Source: Deltaproteobacteria bacterium
Lineage (GTDB): Bacteria; Myxococcota_A; UBA9042; PHBI01
DNA: 64,000 nucleotides
Assembly: GCA_011526585.1 (NCBI GenBank)
Contig: WYBB01000041.1
Span: 51,123-115,122, forward strand
Direction: 5' to 3'
In this document: positions 26,225 to 34,240 of the stretch, one piece after another
Position numbering within the stretch: position 1 is the stretch's first letter
Layout of the letters: the number at the start of each line of letters is the position of its first letter
The notes under the pieces: generated by a model
Seen by the model: the letters and a program-made list of their open reading frames with translations, nothing else
Told to the model about the DNA's origin: nothing
Databases searched by the model: none
Program-made: the position numbers and the translations under genes

Positions 26225-27190
26225 ATGAGTGACGAGACGACGATCACGGTCGCGATCGAGGACGAGGGCAAGACGCTCGAGGCCCTGGTGCGCAAGGGGC
26301 TCGGCGGCGTTCCGTGGTCGCGGGCGCGCGAGCTGGTGCGCAGCGGGCGCGTGACCGTCGACGGGCGGGCGGCGACCGACCCGGCGGCGCGCGTGCACGC
26401 GGGAGCCGCCCTGGCCATGCGCCCCGAGGCGGCGCGCGTGCCGAGGCTCGCGCTCAGGGACGAGGAGGTCGTCTTCGTCGATGAGGACGTGCTGGTCGTG
26501 AACAAGGCGGCCGGCGCGCTGACGGTGCCGACCGAGGAGGGCGAGCGCGACACGCTGGCGGACAAGGCGCGCGCCTTCTTGCGCGGGCACGCACGCCGGA
26601 CGGGCACGTCGAGCCGTGACGACGAGCTCGGTGTGGTGCATCGGCTCGATCGCGAGACCTCGGGGCTCCTCGTCTTCGCGCGCTCTTTTGCCGCCAAGAA
26701 GGTGCTCGGTCAGCAGTTCGCGGCGCACACCGTGAGCCGCGAATACCTCGCGATCGTGCACGGGCGCGCCGTCGATCGCACCCTCGACACCACCTTCGTG
26801 CGTGACCGCGGCGACGGGCTGCGCGGCAGCTTCGGGCGCCCGTTCCCGCACGGCCCGAAGACCTGGCCCGCGCGGCCGCCTCTCGACGCGCAACGCGCCG
26901 TCACCCACGTCGAGGTCGTCGAGCGCCTGCACCGCGGCGCGACGCTCGTCCGCTGTCGCCTCGAGACCGGGCGCCAACACCAGATCCGCATCCACCTCGC
27001 CGAGGCGGGCACGATGGTCGTCGGCGAGTCGGTCTACTTGCGCGAGCACCGCGGCCCGCGGATCAAGTCGCCGCGGCTGATGCTGCACGCGGCCGTGCTC
27101 GGCTTCGTGCATCCGCGCAGCGGCGCGGCGATGCGCTTCGAGCTGCCGCCGCCCGAGGATTTCCAGGCGCTGCTCGCCACCTTGCGTTGA
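26225..27190 (+). CDS. RluA-family pseudouridine synthase
   Basis: A 321-residue enzyme that isomerises uridine to pseudouridine in rRNA or tRNA. An S4-like RNA-binding part lies at about 10-75 (LEALVRKGLGGVPWSRARELVRSGRVTVDG). The catalytic domain has motif II HRLDRETSGLL with catalytic Asp142, and later CRLETGRQHQIRIHLA and VYLREHRGPRIKSPRLMLHA. The exact RNA site cannot be told from sequence. The ATG at 26225 has GGAG 8 nt upstream; an ATG at 26201 is less well placed. It is followed, 35 nt later, by meaB in the same direction. Confidence 0.92.
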   Translation: MSDETTITVAIEDEGKTLEALVRKGLGGVPWSRARELVRSGRVTVDGRAATDPAARVHAGAALAMRPEAARVPRLALRDEEVVFVDEDVLVVNKAAGALTVPTEEGERDTLADKARAFLRGHARRTGTSSRDDELGVVHRLDRETSGLLVFARSFAAKKVLGQQFAAHTVSREYLAIVHGRAVDRTLDTTFVRDRGDGLRGSFGRPFPHGPKTWPARPPLDAQRAVTHVEVVERLHRGATLVRCRLETGRQHQIRIHLAEAGTMVVGESVYLREHRGPRIKSPRLMLHAAVLGFVHPRSGAAMRFELPPPEDFQALLATLR

Positions 27191-27225
27191 GCGTCGGCCG
27201 CACGCCGTGCTAATCGCCATCGGCG

Positions 27226-28221
27226 ATGACGGCACCGCTGACGACCGCCCCCGCCGACCTCGGCACGCTCGACGACGCTGGCTTCGCCACGCGCATCCTC
27301 GGCGGCGACGTGCGCGCCGCCGCACGCCTCATGCGCTTCATCGACGATCGCCACCCGCGTGCGGTCGCGATCCTGAAACGCCTGCACCCGCACGCCGGCC
27401 GCGCTCACATCGTCGGCCTCACCGGCAACCCGGGCGCGGGCAAGTCCACGCTCGCCGCGGCCCTGGTCGCGCACTGGCGCGCACTCGGCAAGCGCGTCGG
27501 CGTCGTCGCGGTCGATCCGTCCTCACCCTTTTCGGGCGGCGCGATCCTCGGCGACAGGATCCGCATGGCGGAGCATTCGCTCGACGACCGCGTCTTCATC
27601 CGCAGCGTCGCGACGCGCGGCCACATGGGCGGGCTCTCGCGCTCGGCCAACGACATCGCCATGGTGATGGACGCGATGGGCTACGATCCGATCCTCATCG
27701 AGACCGTCGGCGTCGGCCAGGACGAGATCGACGTGGTCAAGGTCGCCGAGACGACCGCGGTCGTGCTCGTGCCGGGGCTCGGCGACGAGATCCAGGCGAT
27801 CAAGGCCGGGCTCCTCGAGATCGCCGACGTCTTCGTCGTCAACAAGGCGGACCGCGACGGCGCGCTGCGCGCCGAGAAGGACCTGCGCATGCTGCAGTCG
27901 CTCGGCGCTCATGCCGAGGGCCGCTGGGAGCCGCCGATCGTGCGCACCATCGCGATCCAACGCGAGGGGATCGGCGAGCTCGCCGACGCGATCGCGGCCC
28001 ACCGCCGGCAGCTCGCCGCGGCCGGCCCGGCGCTGCTCGACCGCGCACGCACGCGCGCGCGCCACGTGCTCGAGAGCCTCGTCACCGATCGCGTCACGCG
28101 TGAGCTCGGCCAGATGATCGACGACGCGACGCTCGACGCGATCGCGGCGCGCGATCGCGATCCCTGGAGCGAGGCCGAGCGCCTCTTCGCGGCGATCAGG
28201 CACGACCGTGGCCCGACGTAG
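27226..28221 (+). CDS. meaB: Methylmalonyl-CoA mutase-associated GTPase MeaB
   Basis: A 331-residue G3E GTPase of the MeaB/ArgK group, close to the usual 320-330. It has the Walker A GLTGNPGAGKST near residue 64-75, DPSSPFSGGAILGDRIRM, IETVGVGQDEIDV (switch/Walker B region) and NKAD for guanine recognition. MeaB guards and reloads the B12-dependent methylmalonyl-CoA mutase, in propionate and odd-chain fatty-acid breakdown. The mutase itself is not in the window, though a stand-alone B12-binding protein lies at 33029-33442. Its last 14 nt overlap the start of the next gene. Confidence 0.93.
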   Translation: MTAPLTTAPADLGTLDDAGFATRILGGDVRAAARLMRFIDDRHPRAVAILKRLHPHAGRAHIVGLTGNPGAGKSTLAAALVAHWRALGKRVGVVAVDPSSPFSGGAILGDRIRMAEHSLDDRVFIRSVATRGHMGGLSRSANDIAMVMDAMGYDPILIETVGVGQDEIDVVKVAETTAVVLVPGLGDEIQAIKAGLLEIADVFVVNKADRDGALRAEKDLRMLQSLGAHAEGRWEPPIVRTIAIQREGIGELADAIAAHRRQLAAAGPALLDRARTRARHVLESLVTDRVTRELGQMIDDATLDAIAARDRDPWSEAERLFAAIRHDRGPT

Positions 28222-30889
28222 CGCACGCAAGAGCCGGAAGAGCGCCGCGGCCCCCGAGCTCAGCGAGCGGCCACAAGGGCCGCCCCTAAGACTTCCGACT
28301 CCGAGTCCTCCCCCTCCCCTTCCCCCTCCCCCTCCCGAGCCGCCGAAGCGCTCGCTCGTGCCCCCGGTGGCGCTGGCCCTCGCGCTCATCCTGACCCTCG
28401 TCGCCTCCGCGCCCGAGGGCCACCGCTTCGCTCCGCTCTTCGACCTCGGCCGCGCGCTCGCGGTGGTCGGCCTCGCCGTCGCCATCCTGCACCGCCTCGT
28501 CGCCCACCGCGCGCTCACCCTCGCCGCCCCCTGGGCGCTCGCGCTCACCGTGTTCGGGCTCGGCTCGATCCTCGCTCGTCACCCCTGGGACTTCCGCGTC
28601 TTCTCCGACGTGCACCCGGCGGACTTCGGCCTGCCCTCCGAGCTCGCCTTCGTCGCGCTCGCGCTCGGCCTGCGCCGCGCCGCCCACCACCGCGACCCCC
28701 TCGCCCACGGGCTCGTCGCGCTCGGCGTCGCCTGGGGTCTCGTCGCGCTCCTCGTGCCCGAGCCCACCCTCGGCGCGACCGTCACCGCCCTCGGCTCCGC
28801 CTTCGCCGATCCGATGCGCGCGCTCTTCGCGCTCGCGCTCCTCGCCGCGCTCGCGCTCGGCCTCGTGCACCTCGTCGGCGCGCTCACCGGCGCGGCGCCC
28901 ACCCGCATCACCCCGCTCGCGCGCCACCTCCCGCACACCCTCCTCGCCCTCGTCGCGCTCTCCGGCCTCGCCTCGCCGACGCCGCTCGCCGCGCTCACCG
29001 TCGCCGCCCTCGCCCTCGCCATCGGCCTCCTCGCCGAGGCCGTGCTCCGCGATCGCGACGCCGCCCCGACCCCGGCCAACGACCGCCTCCTGCCCATCGC
29101 CGCGCTCGCCGTCATCGTCGCGCTCTGGCTCCTCCTCAAGAGCCAGGCGCTCATCGCCTCCAACACCGACGAGAACATCTACTTCTACATGGCCAGGCTC
29201 GTCGCCGACGGCAAGCTGCCCTACCAGGACTTCTTCTTCGCGCACCCGCCGCTGCACATCGTCCTGCCCGGCGCCTTCTTCGCCGTCTTCGGCTTCTCGC
29301 TCGAGCTCGCCAAGCTCTTCTCGGTCGGCGCCACCCTCGTCGCGGGCCTCGCCGTCTGGGCGCTCGCCCGCCGCGCGCTCGCCCCGTCCTGGCAGCTCGC
29401 CGCCCCGCTCGCGCTCGTGCTCTACCTCTTCGGCGCCGAGGTCCTCAAGGCCTCCTCCAACATGACCGGCGTCAACCTCACCGTGATGTGGCTCATGCTC
29501 GGCGCCTGGCAGACCTTCTCCGGCCACCCCCGCCGCGCCGGCCTCTTCCTCGGCCTCGCCGTCACGACCGGCTTCTACGCCATCGCGCCCGCGCTCGCGC
29601 TCACCCTCATCGCCTTCTTCTGGCGCCCCGACCCTTCGCACGCGCCCGCCGCGCGCGCCCGCTCACCGCTGTCGAACGGCCTCGCCCAGCTCGCGACCTT
29701 CGCCCTCGTCGCCGGCCTCATCAACCTCGTGTTCTGGTCGATCGGCGGCGACACCTACCTCGAGGGCGTCTACGCCTACCACCAGGAGAAGCGCTTCGAG
29801 CACCCCGACATGGTCGAGATCTTCGGCGCCACCCCCGGCTTTCCGCTCTCCATCCTCCACAACCTCGGCGTGATGATCGGCACCGCCGACTTCCACAAGG
29901 AGGTCTTCTACCACGCCCACCTCTGGCTCGCCGGCCTCGCCCTCCCCCTCGTCGTGCTCGCCTCGTGGCTCGCCGCACGCACCGAGCGCGGGCCGCTCTA
30001 CCGCGCGCTCCTCCCGACGACGCTCTTCACCTCCGGCCCCGACGGACGCGCCCTCGCCCTCTGGCTCGTCACGCTCGCGCTCTTCATCGAGCTCGCGATG
30101 TTCCGCGAGCTCTACAGCTTCTACTTCGCGCTGATCTATCCCTTCCTCGCGCTGGGCCTCGCCTACGTCATCGCCCGGGCGCTCGCGCTCCTCACCCCCT
30201 CACCCGCGGTGCCCGCGCCCACCGATTCAGCCCCTTCCGGCAAACGCCCGCTCGTCGCGGCCGTGCTCGCGCTCGTCGCCCTCCTCGGCGTCGCCCACCA
30301 TGGCGTCGTCGGCCACCACACCCAGATCGTCTTCGACGACGAGCTCGAGGTCCTCGGCGCGCGCAACACCTATCAGTGGACCGACCCGCCCGCGCTCACC
30401 GCGCTCGCCGGCCTCACCAAGCTCCTCTTCTGGGAAGACCACCGCCACAAAGGCGACCTCGAGCCCGGCTACCGCCACTACCTCTGGACCAAGAAGCGCG
30501 GCTTCACCGTGCTCGCGCAGGTCGCCGCGCACATCCGCCAGGGCAGCGCCCCCGACGAGTCGATCGCCGGCTCGTCCACGCTCGCCCCGCTCGTCGCCCT
30601 GCTCGCCGAGCGCCGCATCGCCGCCGACGAGGTCGACACCAACAACAAGCGCTTCCAGACCGGGCTCCTCGACGAGAAGGACTACTGGGACGCGATCTGC
30701 GCCGACAAGGTGCGCTTCATCGTGTCCGCCCCCAGGAGCTACTTCACTCCGCAGAAGGTCGAGAGCCTGCCCGTCATCGCGCGCGCCTTCACCCGCGACG
30801 CGCGCTTCGAGGATCCCACGCTGCAATACAGCGCGCCCTTCCCCATCACCCTCTACCGACGCATCGACGGCGCCGAGTGCCGCTGGTGA
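28208..30889 (+). CDS. Polytopic glycosyltransferase, GT39/ArnT-like
   Basis: An 893-residue membrane protein with a cytosolic basic, polyproline N-terminus (PTPSPPPPLPPPPPEPPK at about 31-48) and about fifteen hydrophobic segments. The loop with TDENIYFYMARLVADGKLPY and DFFFAHPPLH (about residue 320-350) is the catalytic-loop pattern of GT-C enzymes (Asp-Glu, then PYxDF..HPPL), which transfer a sugar from a polyprenyl-phosphate donor. The C-terminal about 200 residues, with few cysteines, appear periplasmic. The acceptor is unknown. The GTG start at 28208 lies inside meaB (14-nt overlap), so the two are probably co-translated. Confidence 0.8.
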   Translation: MARRSARKSRKSAAAPELSERPQGPPLRLPTPSPPPPLPPPPPEPPKRSLVPPVALALALILTLVASAPEGHRFAPLFDLGRALAVVGLAVAILHRLVAHRALTLAAPWALALTVFGLGSILARHPWDFRVFSDVHPADFGLPSELAFVALALGLRRAAHHRDPLAHGLVALGVAWGLVALLVPEPTLGATVTALGSAFADPMRALFALALLAALALGLVHLVGALTGAAPTRITPLARHLPHTLLALVALSGLASPTPLAALTVAALALAIGLLAEAVLRDRDAAPTPANDRLLPIAALAVIVALWLLLKSQALIASNTDENIYFYMARLVADGKLPYQDFFFAHPPLHIVLPGAFFAVFGFSLELAKLFSVGATLVAGLAVWALARRALAPSWQLAAPLALVLYLFGAEVLKASSNMTGVNLTVMWLMLGAWQTFSGHPRRAGLFLGLAVTTGFYAIAPALALTLIAFFWRPDPSHAPAARARSPLSNGLAQLATFALVAGLINLVFWSIGGDTYLEGVYAYHQEKRFEHPDMVEIFGATPGFPLSILHNLGVMIGTADFHKEVFYHAHLWLAGLALPLVVLASWLAARTERGPLYRALLPTTLFTSGPDGRALALWLVTLALFIELAMFRELYSFYFALIYPFLALGLAYVIARALALLTPSPAVPAPTDSAPSGKRPLVAAVLALVALLGVAHHGVVGHHTQIVFDDELEVLGARNTYQWTDPPALTALAGLTKLLFWEDHRHKGDLEPGYRHYLWTKKRGFTVLAQVAAHIRQGSAPDESIAGSSTLAPLVALLAERRIAADEVDTNNKRFQTGLLDEKDYWDAICADKVRFIVSAPRSYFTPQKVESLPVIARAFTRDARFEDPTLQYSAPFPITLYRRIDGAECRW

Positions 30890-30941
30890 TTGATCCCGCG
30901 GCCAAAGCTCGTCATCCTCCGCCGGTCCCCTGGAGGCCCCG

Positions 30942-31670
30942 ATGTCCAAGACCCAGTTCACCGCGCTCCTGACGTCCTTCGCCCTGTCCTTCGCCGCCTG
31001 CGGTGACGACGACGATGGCGGCGGCACCGACACGGCCGACACCACCCAGGAGACGACCGCCGACACCGGCCCCGAGACCACGACCGACACCCGACCCGGC
31101 GACACGGCCAACACGACCCCGTGCGATCCGATCCTCCAGTCCGGCTGCGAGGCCGGCCAGAACTGCACCTACGTCGGCGCCGAGACCACCGCCTCCTGCG
31201 TCGCCGCCGGCCCGGTGCCCGCCAACGCCGAGTGCTCGCCCGAACAGCGCTGCCAGCGCGGCGTCTGCATGTCGATCAACCAGACCGCCAATCGCTGCTA
31301 TCAGGTCTGCGCCGAGGACACCGACTGCGGCGCCGGCACCGCCAACGTCTGCCTCACGCTGACGGGCGCGCCCTTCGAGGTCTGCAAAATCCCTGGAATC
31401 TATGAGGAATGCAACCTCCTCACGCAGGACTGCGCCGACGCCGGCAAGGCCTGCTACGCCGTCGCCGGCGAAGACGAGCCGATCTGTCTCGCCGAGGGCA
31501 TGGGCGCGCCAGGCTCGGAGTGCGCGACCGCCGGCGCCTGCGTCAAGGGTCACGCCTGCGTCAACGACGTGTGCCGCCCGCTCTGCGACCCCGATCTCGC
31601 GGACGCCTGCGGCGACAACGCCACCTGCAACGACTTCTTCGACGACGCCGGCTACTGCGCTCCGAATTGA
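30942..31670 (+). CDS. Cys-rich lipoprotein with Thr/Asp linker
   Basis: A 242-residue lipoprotein (lipobox FAAC at about residue 20). An acidic Gly/Thr/Asp linker follows (DDDDGGGTDTADTTQETTADTG, about 22-60). The rest is a Cys-rich domain of about 180 residues with roughly two dozen cysteines in short repeats such as CEAGQNC, CQRGVCM and CVKGHACVNDVC, like the disulfide-stabilised repeat lipoproteins of myxobacteria. No catalytic motif is visible. It follows the glycosyltransferase by 52 nt and converges on the anti-sigma gene with 2 nt between them. Confidence 0.78.
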   Translation: MSKTQFTALLTSFALSFAACGDDDDGGGTDTADTTQETTADTGPETTTDTRPGDTANTTPCDPILQSGCEAGQNCTYVGAETTASCVAAGPVPANAECSPEQRCQRGVCMSINQTANRCYQVCAEDTDCGAGTANVCLTLTGAPFEVCKIPGIYEECNLLTQDCADAGKACYAVAGEDEPICLAEGMGAPGSECATAGACVKGHACVNDVCRPLCDPDLADACGDNATCNDFFDDAGYCAPN

Positions 31671-31672
31671 TG

Positions 31673-32401
31673 TCAGCGCCTGAGCGGCGCCACGACGCCG
31701 GCCGCGACGACCAGCACCACCCCGACGAGCGCGTGTCCGACGACGAGGTGCGTCACGTCGCGCGACGGACAGTGCAGCTCGAGCAGCGAGAACGCGACGA
31801 GCCCGCCACCCGCCATCGCCGCGCACGCGCGCGCCATCACCGGCACCGACGCGCGCTGCATGAGGAAGACCGGCACGCTCACGAGCGCGCCCGCCGCGAT
31901 CCCGATCGTCAGGCAGCCGAACCCGACCCCGCGCTCGAGCCCCACCTCGGCCGCGGGCATCACCGCCAGCACGAACGGCACCGCCAGCCCGAGCCCGATC
32001 ACCGCCCACGCCCAACCCTTGAGCGGCCGCCGGTGGATCCCGCGCAGGCTCACCGCGAAGCTCGCGGCCGCCAGGAGGGTGAGCCCGGACAGCGCCAGCA
32101 CCACCCGCTCGGTCGCCGCGCCCGGCCCGACCTCGCGCACCCCGACGACCAACACCATCATCGCCGCCAGCGTGAGCGCGATCCCGAGCGCGATCGTCAC
32201 CCGCGCCCCGGTCGGCAGCTCGCGCAGGCGATCCCGCCAGGTCGGCCGCGCCGCGACCGTCGCCGCGCGCACGCCCGCCCACAGCGCCTCGGCCTCAGCG
32301 GATGGCAGCGTCGACGCCCCCGCCTCGGCCTGACCCGCGCGCGCCAGGCGCTCCTGCAACGCATCCGACTCGCCCTCTCCCTCTGTCGCGCTCTGACCCA
32401 T
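31673..32401 (-). CDS. DUF1109/NrsF-type membrane anti-sigma factor
   Basis: A 242-residue protein with an about 65-residue cytoplasmic N-terminus and six membrane segments. The late motif LELHCPSRDVTHLVVGHALVG matches the HCP...H...GH hallmark of DUF1109/NrsF anti-sigma factors, which hold ECF sigma factors at the membrane. It lies 62 nt downstream of the ECF sigma gene in the same direction, the usual arrangement of a sigma/anti-sigma pair. The signal it would sense is unknown. Confidence 0.82.
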   Translation of the reverse strand: MGQSATEGEGESDALQERLARAGQAEAGASTLPSAEAEALWAGVRAATVAARPTWRDRLRELPTGARVTIALGIALTLAAMMVLVVGVREVGPGAATERVVLALSGLTLLAAASFAVSLRGIHRRPLKGWAWAVIGLGLAVPFVLAVMPAAEVGLERGVGFGCLTIGIAAGALVSVPVFLMQRASVPVMARACAAMAGGGLVAFSLLELHCPSRDVTHLVVGHALVGVVLVVAAGVVAPLRR

Positions 32402-32463
32402 ACCTTCGCCTTGCTACGCCGCGCCCCGGCGTCCGGTTACCCCAACGATCGGTCGCGCCACGC

Positions 32464-33018
32464 TCATCGCTCTCCGAGGATCCGCCTGAGCTCGCCATAG
32501 CCGCGGTGCGCACGCACCTTCACCGCCGAGACCGTCGCGCCGACCAGCTCCGCGATCTCCGGGAACGACAGGCCGTCATACCAGTGCAGGACGATCACCT
32601 CGCGCTGGATCTCCGAGAGCTGCATGAGCGCCCGCTGCACCAGCCGATCGCTCGCGCTCGACGCCACCGGATCCACCATCGGCTCACGCAGCTCCGCCGG
32701 GTCCTGCATGTCGACGGCGATCTCCTTGCGACGCAGGCGCCGCCGCCCCTCCTCGCGCCGCACGTTGAGCGCGATCGTGTAGATCCACGGCCGCACCGGC
32801 CGCCCGACCTGATAGTCCTTGCGCGCCCGATGCACATGAAGAAATGTTTTCTGCACGAGGTCCGCCGCGTCGCTCGGCCCGCGGTCGCCAAAGCGCGAGA
32901 AGAACGCGTGCAGCCGCCCCGCGTAGCGCGAGAACAACGCCGCGAAGGCCGCCTCGTCACCGCGCGCGCGGTAACGCTCCATCAGCGCCTCGTCGCTCTC
33001 CTCGTCGCCGGCGCCCAT
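32464..33018 (-). CDS. ECF RNA polymerase sigma factor
   Basis: A 184-residue ECF sigma factor with the two expected regions: sigma2 (about 20-90; FAALFSRYAGRLHAFF, DLVQKTFLHVHRARKDY) and sigma4 (about 125-180; LSEIQREVIVLHWYDGLSFPEIAELVGATVSAVKVRAHRG). It directs RNA polymerase to a small set of promoters, held in check by the downstream DUF1109 protein. The start is only 10 nt after the stop of the B12-binding gene, so it is likely transcribed with the acyl-CoA genes upstream. No autoregulated promoter can be pointed out. Confidence 0.93.
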   Translation of the reverse strand: MGAGDEESDEALMERYRARGDEAAFAALFSRYAGRLHAFFSRFGDRGPSDAADLVQKTFLHVHRARKDYQVGRPVRPWIYTIALNVRREEGRRRLRRKEIAVDMQDPAELREPMVDPVASSASDRLVQRALMQLSEIQREVIVLHWYDGLSFPEIAELVGATVSAVKVRAHRGYGELRRILGER

Positions 33019-33028
33019 CGCTCGCGGC

Positions 33029-33442
33029 TCACCCGGCCGCCGGCGCCGCCTGCCTCGCCTCGAGGATCGCGCGCACCGCCTGGACGATCTCGTCGAGCGC
33101 CGCGCCCGGCCCGAAGACGTGGGCCACGCCCTGCGCCTTGAGCACCTCGACGTCCTCGGCCGGCACGATCCCCCCGACGAAGACCGGGATCTCCGCCGCG
33201 CCGCGCGCCGCGAGCTCGCGCATGACCTCGGGCACGAGGTGGTTGTGCGCGCCCGAGAGCACCGAGAGGCCGACCAGGTCGACGTCCTCCTGCACCGCCG
33301 CCGCCGCGATCATCGCCGCCGTCTGGTGGAGCCCGGTGTAGACGACCTCCATGCCGGCGTCGCGCAGCGCCCGCGCCACGACCTTCGCCCCGCGATCATG
33401 CCCGTCCAACCCGGGCTTGCCGATCAGCACCCGATAGCGCAC
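33029..33442 (-). CDS. Stand-alone B12-binding protein (methylmalonyl-CoA mutase C-terminal domain)
   Basis: A 137-residue protein equal to the cobalamin-binding domain of methylmalonyl-CoA mutase. It has the B12 His motif DGHDRGAK (D-x-H-x-x-G, about residues 14-19), then VGLSVLSGAHN and VFVGGIVPAEDVEVL. In mutases encoded as separate subunits this is the small/C-terminal chain; the catalytic chain is not in the window. The GTG start at 33442 follows the hydratase stop by 4 nt. Its product could also be a regulatory B12 sensor for the adjacent ECF sigma factor, which is only a guess. Confidence 0.87.
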   Translation of the reverse strand: MRYRVLIGKPGLDGHDRGAKVVARALRDAGMEVVYTGLHQTAAMIAAAAVQEDVDLVGLSVLSGAHNHLVPEVMRELAARGAAEIPVFVGGIVPAEDVEVLKAQGVAHVFGPGAALDEIVQAVRAILEARQAAPAAG

Positions 33443-33446
33443 CGCC

Positions 33447-34238
33447 TCATCTCCCCTTGAAGTCCGGCGCGCGCTTCTCGAGGAAGGCGCGCGTGCCTTC
33501 GCGCATGTCGTCCGTCTTGAACATCGAGCCGAAGAGCATCGCCTCGAACTCCATGCCGACCTCGAGCGTGAGGTCGTAGCCGCGGTTCAAGCTGTGCTTG
33601 GCCGCGCCGACCGCCTTGGGTCCCTTGGCGGCGATCGCCTTGGCGATGCCGCGCGCGCCCGCGAGCAGCTCGGCCTGCGGATAGACCGCGTTGGCCAACC
33701 CGATCTCCAGCGCGCGCTGCGCCTTGACGATCTCGCCGGTGAAGATCATCTGCTTGGCGATCGCGCGCCCGACGACGCGCGCCAGGCGCTGCGTGCCGCC
33801 AAAGCCGGGGATGAGGCCGAGGCCGACCTCGGGCTGGCCGAAGGCGGCGTTGTCCGAGGCGAGGATGAAGTCGCAGGCCATCGCCAGCTCGCAGCCGCCG
33901 CCGAGCGCGAAGCCGTTGACGGCGGCGATCACCGCCTTGGGGATCGACTCGATGTTGGCGGTCAGCGCCTGGCCGAGGCGCGCGAAGTCCTCGGCCTCCT
34001 CCTGCTGCATCGCCGCCATCTCGGCGATGTCCGCGCCGGCGACGAAGGCGCGATCGCCCGCGCCGGTCAGGATCATCACGCGCGCGTCGGAGTCGTGGCG
34101 GAACTCGAAGAACGCGCGCGACAGCTCCGAGAGCGTCTTGCGGTTGAGCGCGTTTCTGACCTGCGGCCGGTTCACCGTCAGGGTGACGATGAAGTCCTCG
34201 CGCTCGTAGAGGAGGTTCTCGAAGTAGAGCGACCCCAT
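33447..34238 (-). CDS. Enoyl-CoA hydratase
   Basis: A 263-residue crotonase-fold enzyme that hydrates 2-enoyl-CoA in fatty-acid beta-oxidation. The oxyanion-hole block is at GADIAEM, and the glycine-rich segment NGFALGGGCELAMACDF plus FGQPEVGLGLIPGFGGTQRLAR carry the two catalytic Glu residues. The C-terminal LFGSMFKTDDMREGTRAFLEKRAPDFKG is typical of EchA/CaiD-like short hydratases. It lies between the thiolase (2-nt gap) and the B12-binding gene (4-nt gap), so it is clearly in one operon. Confidence 0.93.
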   Translation of the reverse strand: MGSLYFENLLYEREDFIVTLTVNRPQVRNALNRKTLSELSRAFFEFRHDSDARVMILTGAGDRAFVAGADIAEMAAMQQEEAEDFARLGQALTANIESIPKAVIAAVNGFALGGGCELAMACDFILASDNAAFGQPEVGLGLIPGFGGTQRLARVVGRAIAKQMIFTGEIVKAQRALEIGLANAVYPQAELLAGARGIAKAIAAKGPKAVGAAKHSLNRGYDLTLEVGMEFEAMLFGSMFKTDDMREGTRAFLEKRAPDFKGR

Positions 34239-34240
34239 GC

